Source: Adiantum capillus-veneris | Taxonomy: Eukaryota; Streptophyta; Polypodiopsida; Polypodiales; Pteridaceae | Length of the DNA: 64,000 nt | Reading direction: 5' to 3' | NCBI GenBank assembly: GCA_014529385.2 | Contig: CM043962.1 | Coordinates: 52,101,905-52,165,904, forward strand | In this document: one piece after another, positions 44,858 to 55,532 of the stretch | How positions within the stretch are numbered: the first letter of the stretch is position 1 | How the letters are laid out: each line of letters starts with the position of its first letter | Position numbers and translations under genes: made by a program | Notes under the pieces: model-generated | What the model was told of the DNA's origin: nothing | Databases searched by the model: none | The model's input: only the letters and a program-made list of their open reading frames with translations

Positions 44858-47542
44858 CATTCTCAGGTTCTCTAGTGGTTTTCTTAGCTTGAGCTCTAGT
44901 AACAACTTGCGTTGGTATCAGAGTTTCATTTTCAGACCCACTGCTGGTAGGAATAGTTTCTAGCATATTCAATGTCGTCTTTTGCACTTTGTTTGGATTC
45001 TTTGAACAATCCTCAATGAAGTGAGTAACCCCACACTCAGTGCAATAAGCGTTAATTCTAATGATTTCCGTATGTGGACAAACATTCATCAGATGGTCAC
45101 CTCCACACTTGTAACAGGGTCCTAGTGCTGGTCTTGGTCCCATTTGATTCGTCCTTTGTGGATAGGATGGTCTTTGTCCTGTTAACCCTCCATGAGCTAT
45201 GAACATCAATGTTCTTGCGTCCAAATTGTATCTCTCTTCATCAGAAGCACTTGTAACTGTTGGTGTTCCAACATTCCCAATCATGCCCCATGGTTCTGGT
45301 TGTTTGGGTTCTTCTGGTGGGTAATACACAGTTGGAGACATGTGTGCACCAGATTCTTCATAATAGGCTTGAACAGGCACTAAGGCTTGTTCTTCCTGAT
45401 TCTCTAAGGTTGGTGCATATCTAATGCCCACTGGTCTTGCTCCTGGTAAAGGTGGTTGTTGTCCCAATACCGGTTGCGGTCTTTCTATCCCCATAGGTCC
45501 TGGTACATTTCCCGTTGGGTATCGAGGTACTGGATGTATCTGAGGTGGTGCTAATTGAGCAGGAGGTGCATACTGGCGCTCCCTTACATACCCTTTGTTG
45601 TAATAACACTCCTCTGTTGGATGATTTGTCCATTTTTGTTCAATAGCACACCATTTCAGTGTTTTTGGCAATGGTTTTTGGTATGGTGCCATCCTTTTTA
45701 GAGCATCTTCTATCATTTGCTCTACATTTGGCATGGTTGTTGTTTGAACATTCTTTTTAGTGGTAGTCTCGCTCGCTACGGAGGAGGAGCTACTGGATGC
45801 AAAATCTGTATCCGCTGACACCTCTCCATAAACCGTACAGTTATCCACTAAGTACAATGCCTCTCTCGTTACTTGCTCGAAACTTGTACAAGCTTTCAAG
45901 TGCAAGTCCTTCTTGAGAGTGTCGTTCCTCAGTCCCTCAATAAAGAGAACAGATAGTCTGTCATCTTGTGGTCGTTCACGTACTGGACATCTCTCAATGT
46001 ATTGTTTGAAGCGAAGTGAAGCTTCCTTCACTTTTTCGTGTTCTCTCTGTTTAAAAGCATATATTTGTGAGACCGTATTGTGCTTAATCCCTCGTTTTGA
46101 GAATTCCTCAGCAAACTCTCTTAGCAAATGGTCAATGTCATGGAATCCCCCTATGTTCATTGGTTGAAACCATGTCAATGCAGTACCTTCTAGAGTAAGA
46201 CCAAATCCCTCGTATTGTGTATGGAAATCTGTTATCTGCTCAGCTCTTAAGACTTGCTTAAAGAGTGACACATGTGCATACGGATCTCCTGAACCACCAT
46301 ACTTCTTTGGCATACACTTCGCTACTTGAGATGGTCTCATACGTCTATGATCTGCTACCAATCTCATTGCTCCTGTGTCTCGGCTAAAGATTTCTCTAGC
46401 ATCATGGACTTCATGGGTTACCCTTGTCGGTTCCTCTGCCCTGAATCTACTACTGGGAGGTAAATGTGATGGTTCCGCTTCAAACCATGGACCTGGAGTG
46501 GTATAGGTGGGTATTGGAACTGCACTACCTCGATTCGTCTCCATTGACTCTCTGGAATGTAATGATCCCATTGGTTCGAGCTTCGAGTCCCAAGGTTGAT
46601 TGAAAGAGTCAGCAACCTGAGTTCTTTGTCCTCCTGTTGTCATTGAGTTTTGCACTCCAGTTGTTGGTGCTGGTCTATGTGAGCTAGAAGTAACATAATA
46701 CTGATGTAGTGGTCCCCCAAAGTATGTATATCCTTCTAATTCTTTCTTGCCCATTGTTGAGTATTGCCTGCCATACTTATCGTAAGCGGCAATTTTCACT
46801 TCCGATCCCTCTGTGTAGGTAAAGACATAGAGTCTTTTTTGTCTGTCAACTCTCCGGTGTAGGGTTCTTCACATCTATAATAGAGATCTTGCTCCCCATT
46901 ATTATATTTGTATAGCCCCACATAGATGTTATCAGTGTTGATCCTTGTAGTTTCATTCTCTCTTCTTAACCTCGCATTAGGGAAGTTCATTATTGGTGCT
47001 TTCTCCTCGAGTTCTTCATCTATTTTGGCTTTGGTGCCCATCAATCCCCACTTGTCCACAATGTTAGGGTTTAGGACTACCAAGTACATGGTACCCTCGT
47101 CATCTAGATATCTATCTCCGCTATAGCTCACAGGCACTAAGTCCTTGAACTCACTAGGTCTCTCTTCTATCTTTACACAATAGCGGTCCATTCCATCTTT
47201 GTAGATCTTGGCACCTTGCTCATTGTCGTACTGGTATTTTATGAACAATAGCTTCATTGTGGCGGAAGGGTTTGATGATCCTGCTGCCATATTTTCTCTG
47301 TTGTTCAGGTTCAAGTGTTCCAAGTTTTCGGTGAAAATCTCGTAAGATCTCTCCGAAGAAGTATCAGAGACACTTCCTTCAAAGATCGGCTCTAATGGTT
47401 GCACCCAACTTTGGTTTACACTTCCCTCGGTTGATATGACACTTGCTGGTTCCCCTTGTTTTGGTTGATTATTCCGGAGATTCCTGCCCGATCTCAAATT
47501 CATCAATTCCCCTAAAGGACTGTAACTTTTCCGTCTCGGCAA
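44793..47542 (-). CDS. gag: GyG gag, one homopolymer frameshift
   Basis: Starts at the ATG at 47542 (MPRRKSYSPLGELMNLRSGR). Residues ~85-200 are a lineage-specific N-terminal domain (VKIEERPSEFKDLVPVSYSG). At 46835-46840 a run of six A (sense) puts the rest in the -1 frame; seven A would keep one frame, so a single A loss or a sequence error is likely. The second frame carries the gag core (DHRRMRPSQVAKCMPKKYGG; LTWFQPMNIGGFHDIDHLL), a Pro-rich linker and two knuckles (CYKCGGDHLMNVCPH, CTECGVTHFIEDC, 45000-45120). It ends at the TAG at 44793. Confidence 0.9.
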
Positions 47543-47671
47543 TTTGTTTTCCCCAAGTTTTTGTGGTCAGAATTGATCCAAACTGACTGATACTTGGTCA
47601 ATTGTTTAATCTTGTCAGTTGGACAACTTCTGTTTCATCAAGTGAGAATTTTGTCGCAGTTATGCTGAAAA

Positions 47672-48391
47672 AGACATTATACGCGTATGATGTCTTTTTT
47701 CACAGATTTTGACTATTTTGGTTATGCTCACTCTCAGTGGCCCCTTTATGCTCTGTTCACTCACAAAATTCAGTTTGAACTCTGTTTGAGCAAGTTATGG
47801 CTAGTTCAGGCTTTTCTTGGCAATTTTCTGCTTTTGACTTGTTTTTTGGGTCAATTGTGATCCAAATGGGATGAAACTTGAAATATAACCTCTAGACAGC
47901 TATTACAATGGATCTGTGTTAGCAAAGTATCAAAATATGTCCAAAATTAGGTCAAAGACATCATACGCGTATGATGTCTTTTTCATCAATTTGGGTCCAA
48001 ACTTGATATTTATGCTTCCTACAGTGTTTGTAACAATCTTGTCAGGTCAGATATCAAAAATAAGCAGTGGATGTGCCAAAAGACATTATACGCGTATGAT
48101 GTCTTTTGTCCCAGATTTTGACTATTTTTGGTTTTAAGCCTTCTCCAATGTTTATAATTGAGTTTCAAGTGTTTTTGTCAGGTTTGAATGTAAAAACAAG
48201 ATTTGAATCCAAAATTTCCTATTCTTTGCGTTTCTTGGACTCCGACTTGTCTTTTTGGGTTTCTTTGAGTGTTAATGCTCTTGTTTTAAGTTGATCTTAA
48301 GGTAAAACCTCCCTTCTAAACACTCTGGCCATGTCAAATTTTCAATTTAGTCTCCGTTTAGGTCCTAAGACATCATACGCGTATGATGTCT
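47672..48391 (-). repeat. GyG hairpin array 1: four 24-nt palindromes in the leader
   Basis: Copies at 47672, 47956, 48081 and 48368. The copies at 47956 and 48368 are perfect; those at 47672 and 48081 have one arm base changed (ATTATA for ATCATA). Spacings 284, 125, 287 match the array before the 3' ORF. They lie between the primer-binding site and the gag ATG. Confidence 0.96.
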
Positions 48392-48908
48392 AAAGTTGCA
48401 GATTTCCAGTTTTTTGGCACAGAATCCTTCCTAAAGCTTCTCAAGTGCTCAGCAACTCCCAGATACACAGAAAATTTCTCTGACTTTTGTTTATTGCAAG
48501 TTTCACTACTAACTCGACGGTTTAGTGATCTAACATGCAATCAACCATATCAAGCAAATACTCCAATGATTACTAGCTCTAGATGAGGATCAAATGAAGT
48601 CCTACCTAAGCTATTCCTAATCATAAAATGGGTTTGGTAATTGTGATCTTAAAGAGATCCACTGCCACTCACGGACTAGCAAATTCTTCTTCTATCAACA
48701 ACTACTCAACACCAACAAAACAACAAACAAATCTAAGCTAAACTAAAATTACTGTCAACACGGAAGACCTAGGAATACCCCACTTCCTAGTATCTCTCTA
48801 GATCTTCGGAGTCCACCACTCCTAGATCTTTTCTAACTAAAGTATACAAAGTAGTTTATACGACTCACCTCGTAGGATTAGTCTAAGGTCACCTACTTAG
48901 GGCTCTCG
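48392..48908 (-). other. GyG leader, primer-site proximal part
   Basis: About 0.5 kb of non-coding sequence between the primer-binding site and the first hairpin in transcription order. The first bases (GAGAGCCCTAAGTAGGTGACC in sense, in two blocks) align with the GyD leader at 9388-9410. No gene seen. Confidence 0.7.
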
Positions 48909-48926
48909 TCCCCGGCAGCGGCGCCA
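48909..48926 (-). other. GyG primer-binding site (tRNA-Asp)
   Basis: Minus strand TGGCGCCGCTGCCGGGGA, one base from the complement of the plant tRNA-Asp 3' end, two bases inside the 5' LTR. Confidence 0.93.
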
Positions 48927-48928
48927 AA

Positions 48929-49891
48929 TGTTAAGGCGGTTACGCCGCTAGCGGAAGCTAAATAGCGAGAACTCAACCAACAACAGAATTTGTCAGACGA
49001 GGACGGAGCTTGACCCGCAGGCGCATGGAAACAACTAGGTGGGTGTCAAATCACCTACTCGACCTTCTAATGACAATCACTACTAAGGAAATCAAATCTA
49101 AGTTCTAAAATACGCAAGTGACTGAAATCCGTACTACGAACGAATGCTATATGAAACAGGATCTAGAATCATTGAATCGATCTCAAACTCAAGGGGAAGT
49201 CTATACACTAGGTAAGAACAACACCCTAAAGACTTGAACTGCAAAATCAACCTATAACCACTCCGTGCGGTAAACGCGTATGAAGACAAGCCGAAAAATA
49301 CAGGTGACCGAAACTTGACCCCGATGGTACTAATGTGTAGCTCTACTCGTTGTGGTTCTATAGACATGCTGCACGCTCTATTCCGACACACGAGTTGGAA
49401 GAAAACTCACACCGAAGCTCGTAGGAACTTACCACACGTAGAAGCCGATAGCGCGCACTCTTGGTATCTGTGCGTAGCTCTCACCGTTGCTAACACAATG
49501 GCGGTGCCGCTTCTCCAATGGCGGCCCCGTAGCTCGCGTAGCAAGAAGATAAGACTCTCTCTCTCTCTCTCTCTCTCTCTCTTAGACACAGTCACGGCGC
49601 TCAAAAACTCGCTTTGATTAATAATTGAATCTTCCTTAGGTTACAAAACTTTGGCTTATATACCTCAGCCTTGGAGGTGAGAACATCTCTAATTATTTAC
49701 ATCAACATGTGAAATTACTTCGGGATTACAAGCTGGAAACTCAATTGAGTCCCGTTACTTAATGAATGGCTCAAATCAAAATTAATGTCGGAAAGACATT
49801 TATTACAATCAATGGTTACAAAATGATGGGTGTGAGCAAAAATGTGGGTGTGATCCTCTGCTGGCTCAACACTTCCTCTGCTGGCTCAACA
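48929..49891 (-). repeat. GyG 5' LTR (right), carries the active promoter
   Basis: 963 bp, identical to the left LTR except for 8 transitions and (CT)14 at 49555-49582 instead of (CT)21. It directs transcription toward lower coordinates. Confidence 0.97.
49656..49662 (-). promoter_or_regulatory. GyG TATA box
   Basis: Minus strand TATATAA in the context GAGG-TATATAA-GCC, about 235 bases from the upstream LTR edge. It predicts a start near 49625, which would place the ACGCGTATGA half-site (49274-49283) inside the transcript. Confidence 0.65.
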
Positions 49892-49896
49892 TGTGT
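49892..49896. repeat. GyG target-site duplication, right copy (TGTGT)
   Basis: Pairs with 30783-30787. Removing GyG plus one TGTGT joins the copia frame exactly. Confidence 0.95.
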
Positions 49897-50954
49897 CGTG
49901 GGCTGTATAAGCTGACAAGTGTGGACAAAATTTTTCAAATGCTGTTGCAGATTCAAGGGCTATTTCAGATGAAAAACTTTGGCATGCACGTTTTGGTCAT
50001 CTGAATTTTGCCAGTTTGCTGCGTTTGCAGAAATCTGATATGGTTGCTTCTTTGCCGCCTCTTGAAGCACCTGTCAAACATGTTTGTGAATGATGTATTT
50101 TGGGTAAGATGCAGCATTCTAAATTTCCAAAGGATGGTTCAGTTCGGGCCACATGCAGGTTGCAGCTTGTGCATAGTGATGTTTGTGGGCCCATGCAAAC
50201 TCCGTCCTTGGGCAATTACTTGTACTTCGTGACTTTCATTGATGATTACTCCAGGGATGCATGGGTATTTCCGCTTAAAGCGAAGTCCGAAGTTTTTATG
50301 TGCTTCAAACAATTTCTGGCTATGGCTGAAAATGTCTCGAAATGTACTATGGGCACCCTCCGTTCCGATCGAGGGGGGGAGTATATGTCTCATGAATTTA
50401 ATGCATTTCTGGCTAGTCGTGGGATAAAAGACCAATGTACAATGCCTTATACACCTCAGCAAAATGGTGTTGCTGAGAGGAAAAACAGGTCACTGATGGA
50501 AATGGCACGATGTATGGTCAAAAGTCAAGCTTTGCCGCATTCTTTTTGGCTTGAGGCCATCATGTGTGCCACTTATGTACTTAACATGTGTCCTATGAAA
50601 GCTTTGCAGTCTAATATCATATGAAGCATATGGCATGATTAGAAAGCCTTTCTTATTGAGCACATGCGTGTTTTTGGCTTTTTGGCATATGCTTTGGTGT
50701 CACCAGTGCAGCGTAGAAAAAATTAGATGATAAGGCTGTTAAATGTATTTTTGTTGGTTGTAGTGCTGAAAGCAAAGGTTACAAGGTTTGTATCTGGTTT
50801 CACGGGATGTAGTGTTTGTGGAAGATTTGTTCAGCCCTTGCTGTCATGTACTAGAGACAGTAATGTAAGCTCACAGGACATGTATGACACTTTGTTGCCT
50901 CTTTTCAGTGGTGGAAATACGAATGTAAGTTCCAATGAGGCAAATGTATAGCCT
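49897..50954 (+). pseudogene. CopF integrase (3' side of the GyG insertion), broken
   Basis: It opens with CRGLYKL-type pre-integrase sequence, continuing the frame cut at 30787. A shift occurs near 49933, and a TGA at 50091-50093 replaces a Trp codon in the HHCC module. The core is intact in 50100-50624: HSDVCGPM (D), RSDRGGEY (D) and PQQNGVAERKN (E). After 50624 the frame is lost; 50625-50954 is degenerate linker sequence (HMRVFGFLAYA in one frame). Confidence 0.88.
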
Positions 50955-52703
50955 ATGGGGGTTTTTAAAAATGTTTTAGATCAACCTATTCCTGATGCAG
51001 ATGTACATGATGTACTTGATGAGGAAAGGGCTGAAAATGAGCAGGCTAGAGGTATGCCAAAATGGCTGGTGCACACTTTGCGTGACAGTAAATTGGATGC
51101 ACCTTTGTCTAGTCGTACTCGTTCAGGCTCTCGCCATGCATCTTATGCATCAGATTGTTATGCTTTGGCTGTGTCTAGCTTACATGATGTTGAGGAGCCT
51201 CTGTCGTTTGATGAAGCACAGAATTCAGAAAATTGGATGGTTGCCATGCAATCAGAATATGATGCACTAATAGAAAATGAAACCTGGACTTTATGTGATT
51301 TGCCTCCTGGCAAAAAGGCCATTGGTACGAAGTGGGTTTACAAGTTGAAACGCAAGCCGGATGGTGAGATCGATCGCCATAAGGCTTGACTTGTTGCAAA
51401 AGGTTATGCATAGCAAAAAGGCGTAAATTGTGAAGAGACTTTTGCTCCCACTTGTCGTATGACTACTGCACATTTTCTATGTGCATTGGCAGCTCATTTT
51501 GGTTGGGATGTACATCCATCAGACATTGTTATTGCTTTCTTGAATAGTGACATATTTGAGAAAGTTTATGTAACGCAGCCTCGCGGTTTTGTCATAAAAG
51601 GACAAGAGGACAAAGTGTGCAGATGTAAGAAGGCTTTGTATGGGTTGAAGCAATCTCCTCGTGCTTGGTATGAGAAAGCTAACACTCATTTAGTTAAACG
51701 AGGCTTTCATAACAGTCCAACAGAAAGCACATTGTATGTAAAGCGTGAGGGTGATGTACTTCTCACGGTTCTTTATGTTGATGATTTGCTGATCACTGGA
51801 CCAAATGAGAGACATATTGCTGAATTTAAGGCTGATTTGAATGCTACTTTCAAGATGAAAGATTTGGGGCTGTTGCATCATTACTTGGGTATACAGTTTA
51901 AGCAGTGTGATGGTGGTATTGCGTTGTGTCAGAAAAGTTACATAGAGACATTGCTATGTAAGTTTGGACTTGAGGATTGCAAACCTATTGCCATGCCCAT
52001 GGAAACAGGTTTGAAGTTGAGTCTACATGATGCTGGCGATCCTGCTGATGTCACTCTTTACCAAACTACTGTCGGCTGCCTCATTTATGTATGCAACACG
52101 AAGCCGGATATTCAGTTTGCAGTCTCACAGGTTAGCAGATTTATGCATAGCCCAGGGTCTAAGCATTGGCAGGCTGTCAAGAGGATTTTCCGCTACCTTA
52201 GTGGCACTTTACATCTTGGCTTGTTTTATCCCAAGGGGGGATCATTGCCGCCAGACTTACATGCTTTTTCGGACTCAGATTGGGCTGGTTGTTTTGACAC
52301 GCGAGTGTCCACAAGTGGTTTTTGCTTCATGCTTGGCAGTTCATGTATATCATGGTTGAGCAAGAAGCAACCTATTGTGGCCACTTTGAGTTGTGAGCCT
52401 GAGTACAGGGCAGTCTTCACAACTACGGTTGAGTGTGTATGGCTCAGACGCCTTATGTCTGATTTGGGTGTTGGACAGGACACTGCCAACACTATCTACA
52501 CTGATAGTCAGAGTGCATTGGCAGTTGCGAGGAACCCAATTTTTCATGCTCGCACAAAGCACATTGAGGTGCATTACCATTATGTTAGGGAGAGGCTCTC
52601 AGCAGGAGAGATCAGCTTGGTAGATCTTTTCACAAAGGCATTGTCTCGTGAGAAGCTTGAAGCTTTCCGCAAAGCTTTGGGCTTACTCCCCTTTGTGGAC
52701 TGA
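50955..52703 (+). pseudogene. CopF reverse transcriptase and RNase H, two stops
   Basis: RT begins near 51215 (NWMVAMQSEYDALIENETW). Stops at 51387 (TGA for Arg) and 51411 (TAG) interrupt it before SDIVIAFLNSDIFEKVYVTQ. From 51459 the frame is open: LYGLKQSPRAWY (~51640), LYVDDLLITG (~51770), and RNase H with SDSDWAGC (~52270) and TDSQSALAVARNP (~52500). It ends with a TGA at 52701. Order IN-RT-RH is diagnostic for Ty1/copia. Confidence 0.93.
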
Positions 52704-52768
52704 TTCTGTCCTCAGGGCATGGCACTTCCCTTTACTCATGTGCCAGCTCTCATTCACCGCATCACTCC

Positions 52769-52778
52769 AGGGGGGATT
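52769..52778 (+). other. CopF polypurine tract
   Basis: AGGGGGGATT abuts the 3' LTR. Confidence 0.85.
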
Positions 52779-53005
52779 TGTTACCATATACATGTGGTAG
52801 TGATGTGTGTGAACACACTAAGACCGCCGGGGTATTTTTTCCCTCTTTAGGAGGTTTTTTCCCCCGTGCATTGTATATACGCCCATCACTCTAGGGCTAT
52901 CTATCTTTCCATTGCATACTAAGAAACACACTCTCTATTGTGTGCCTTGAGCTTCCTTCGTCTTTTTCAAGCTGTGTGCATTTCTCTGCAACCCTAATTC
53001 CAACA
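52779..53005 (+). repeat. CopF 3' LTR
   Basis: Same 227-bp length as the 5' copy with about 10 substitutions and no indel. Confidence 0.95.
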
Positions 53006-53570
53006 GAGCTGATGCCAATAGCAATACCGAACTAAGCCTAAAAAGCAGGGCATCATTTGATGAAAGTGACGACACCTCCAGCCCAATGGTAGAGCTGATG
53101 CCAAAAGAAACACGAAACTATCCTAAAAGCAAAGGCATCATTTGATGAATCTAACAACACCTCTAGCCCAGAAAGTAGGACTGATGCTGAAAGAAACACC
53201 TAACTAGCCTAAAAGCAAGGTCATCATTCGATGAAACTAACGATACCTCCATCCCAGTAGTAGGACTGATGCCGAAAGAAACACCGAACTAGCCTATCAG
53301 CACGTATATTACTCATAAAACATAGAAAGTAGTCTATTAGTTTGCACAACGACACTTCCAGTCCAATAATAGAACTAATGCTGATAACAAGGATAATAGA
53401 ACTACCTTTAAATTAAATGTAACCAACCATGTTCAACGACACTTCCGGTCTAAAATTGAAGCGATGCCAAAGTGAACACAATTGACACGTTGTAAAACAG
53501 TGCCTCATGGTCTAGCATTTCACAATGACACTTCCGGTCCAATATTAGGACCGATGCCGACATGAAAAGC
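53006..53570. repeat. Degenerate 85-86-bp minisatellite
   Basis: Units start at 53006, 53092, 53178 and 53263 (GAGCTGATGCC or GGACTGATGCC ... CATCATTTGATGAA ... GACACCTCCAGCCCA). Three further, more eroded units are centred near 53350, 53440 and 53525 (GACACTTCCGGTC...GATGCC). The array begins immediately at the CopF LTR end. It is not coding. Confidence 0.88.
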
Positions 53571-53960
53571 AAGATCAATATTAGTTAAAGAGCTTATGAA
53601 ATTAAGCTAAAATTTATATCGTAATTCTTTGTCTTCCTTGTGAGAGCTCTGAAAATTCTGACAATTCTTTGGTTGGGTACCTGAGCAAGTTAGAGGTGCA
53701 GAGCATGAGAATTGTGAAGAAAATGGGCCCCCAGGGGCCCTAATTATAGATACCTTGGGGACCCACCTGGCTACAAAGTTTGCCCACCGGGCCCGAAGCT
53801 CTCCGAGCTTTCCTTGTAGCCCGCTGAGGCGCGGCGGGCTACAAACCTGTACCAGTGGGAAAATCTCATCGAACCTCCCAGTCCCTTCAAGTCACCATGC
53901 CATTTTCTGTGAATGTGAAGACTTATGAATTGAGAATTTTGTTAATTAGCAGCGTGACAC
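53571..53960. other. Non-coding segment between minisatellite and CopH
   Basis: No gene is seen. It is GC-richer than its neighbours around 53720-53850 and holds an inverted pair GGGCTACAA / TTGTAGCCC. The origin is unclear. Confidence 0.4.
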
Positions 53961-55532
53961 AAAAACACACGTGACTTGCATACATCAAACTACCCACTGG
54001 AGAAGCATATGGAATCTTATCCATTTCAGCCTGTTCTTCCTCAGACACAGGACAATCTTGTTTGCTAAATTTCACATATGGTGGCAATGGAACACTCAAT
54101 GCCTTTCCCTTCTCCATATTGAAACGTTGCAAAACCTTGTCAATATACTCTGTTTGAGATAACCAAATCAACTTCTTTGATCTGTCTCTCTCAATGCGCA
54201 TACCAAGTATATGACTTGCTTCACCCATGTCTTTCATGTCAAACGATTTTGCCATCTTTGACTTCAGAGCTGAAATTTCTTCCAAGTGCTTGCCAGCAAT
54301 CAACATGTCATCCACATACAAAATAAGGATCAGCCAACTACCATCCTTAGCCTTCTTTGTATATAGACAGTGATCGAACTCACTACGTTTGTAGCCTTCA
54401 GAAAGCATAAACTTGTGGAATTTATGGTACCATGCCCTCGGTGATTGTTTTAAGCCATAAAGACTCTTTAACAACTGTCATACCAAATCTTCCTTGCCTT
54501 TCTCAACAAACCCTTCTGGCTGCTGCATGTAAATTTCCACATCTAAATCACCATGCAAGAACGCTGTCTTGACATCCATTTGGTGCAACACCAAATCTAA
54601 TATGGCAACCAATGCAAGAAAGCATCTCAATGTAGTCATCTTGACCACCGGAGAGAAGACTTCATCAAAGTCAATGCCTTGTTCTTGCTTAAAGCCCTTG
54701 GCAACAAGCTTTGCTTTGTACTTTGGTTGACTATCATGAGCGGTGATCTTATACCTGTAAACCCATTTACAAGGTAGAGCCTTTTTGCCCTGTGGTAATT
54801 TAACTAGCTTCCATGTCTGGTTTTTATGCAGAGCTGTCATCTTTGACTGCAGAGCTGTCATCTCTGACTTCACCCCCTCTGGTTTAGAATGATATTTGGA
54901 TTCATTAAAGTGAACATCATTGATGCGGATAACCTTTCTGGATTCGGGATCCCAAAGTCTGTACCCCATCTCTTTGGCTCAAGTTTGTTCCTATATTCCT
55001 TTGGAACGTGAGTATATGCCTCACAGCCAAAGACTCTAAGATGCTTGTATGAGGGAATTTTGCCTGACCATACCATCTCTGGCACTGGATCCTTCTGCAA
55101 AACCTTGCTAGGAGATCTATTTATAAGATGAACAGCTGTTGATACAGCTTCAGCCCAAAACCCATTTGGCAGCTGTGCATTAGACAACATACTTCTGACC
55201 TTCTCTTGTATGGTCCTATTCATCCTCTCAGCAACACCATTGGACGATTGTAAGGAGCAGTAAGTTCACGTTTTATACCTTTTGACTCACAAAAGTCCTG
55301 AAAGGCCTTTGAAACATACTCTCCACCATTGTCAATGCATAAGCATTTAAGCTTTTTGCCACTCTGATTCTCCACAAGTGTCACAAACGTTTTGAAAACA
55401 CTAAACGCTTCATCCTTGTGCTTGAGAAAGTAAACCCATACTTTCCTCGAGTAATCATCTATAAATGTCATAAAGTAAGAAGCTCCCCCTAGAGATAGGT
55501 TAGGCATAGGTCCACACAAATCACTATGAACA
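53961..55532 (-). pseudogene. CopH: Ty1/copia integrase-RT fragment
   Basis: In sense order: integrase from HSDLCGPM (~55528) with CIDNGGEYVS (~55340); a shift near 55240 breaks NGVAER; then MNRTIQEKVRSML; RT from 54860 (WKLVKLPQGKKALPCKWVY), TAFLHGDLDVEIYMQQPEG, a TGA near 54476, LYGLKQSPRAWYHKFH, ILYVDDMLIAG and ASPVGSLMYAS near 53970, where it stops. RNase H and the 3' LTR are missing. On the other side GyI enters just upstream of HSDLCGP. This is a different copia family from CopF. Confidence 0.9.

Larger units (their letters stand above)
30788..49891 (-). mobile_element. GyG: 19.1-kb young Ty3/gypsy element with extra domains
   Basis: LTRs at both ends (977 and 963 bp), exact TGTGT target duplication, tRNA-Asp primer-binding site (48909-48926) and polypurine tract (31765-31776). 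Sense is the minus strand: leader with four hairpins, gag, pol with an extended 3' part, a second hairpin array, a large 3' ORF, LTR. The LTRs differ by 8 transitions plus a (CT)n length change. Five coding lesions are seen: shifts at 46835-46840, ~44.8 kb and ~39644, and stops at 40403-40405 and 32714. Size and tRNA-Asp priming recall the Tat/Athila branch; assignment needs an RT tree. Confidence 0.96.
28551..53005 (+). mobile_element. CopF: Ty1/copia element carrying GyG inside
   Basis: Two 227-bp LTRs, an initiator-Met primer-binding site, gag, protease, integrase, RT-RNase H and a polypurine tract occur in copia order. Without GyG and one TGTGT copy it is about 5.3 kb. The LTRs differ at about 10 of 227 sites (4.4 %). 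The outer flanks (ATTCC left, GAGCT right) do not form a target duplication. Confidence 0.95.

Noticed and set aside
35255-48391. CRISPR array
   Set aside because: Repeats are palindromic but spaced 125-287 bp apart in a plant retrotransposon with no cas genes.
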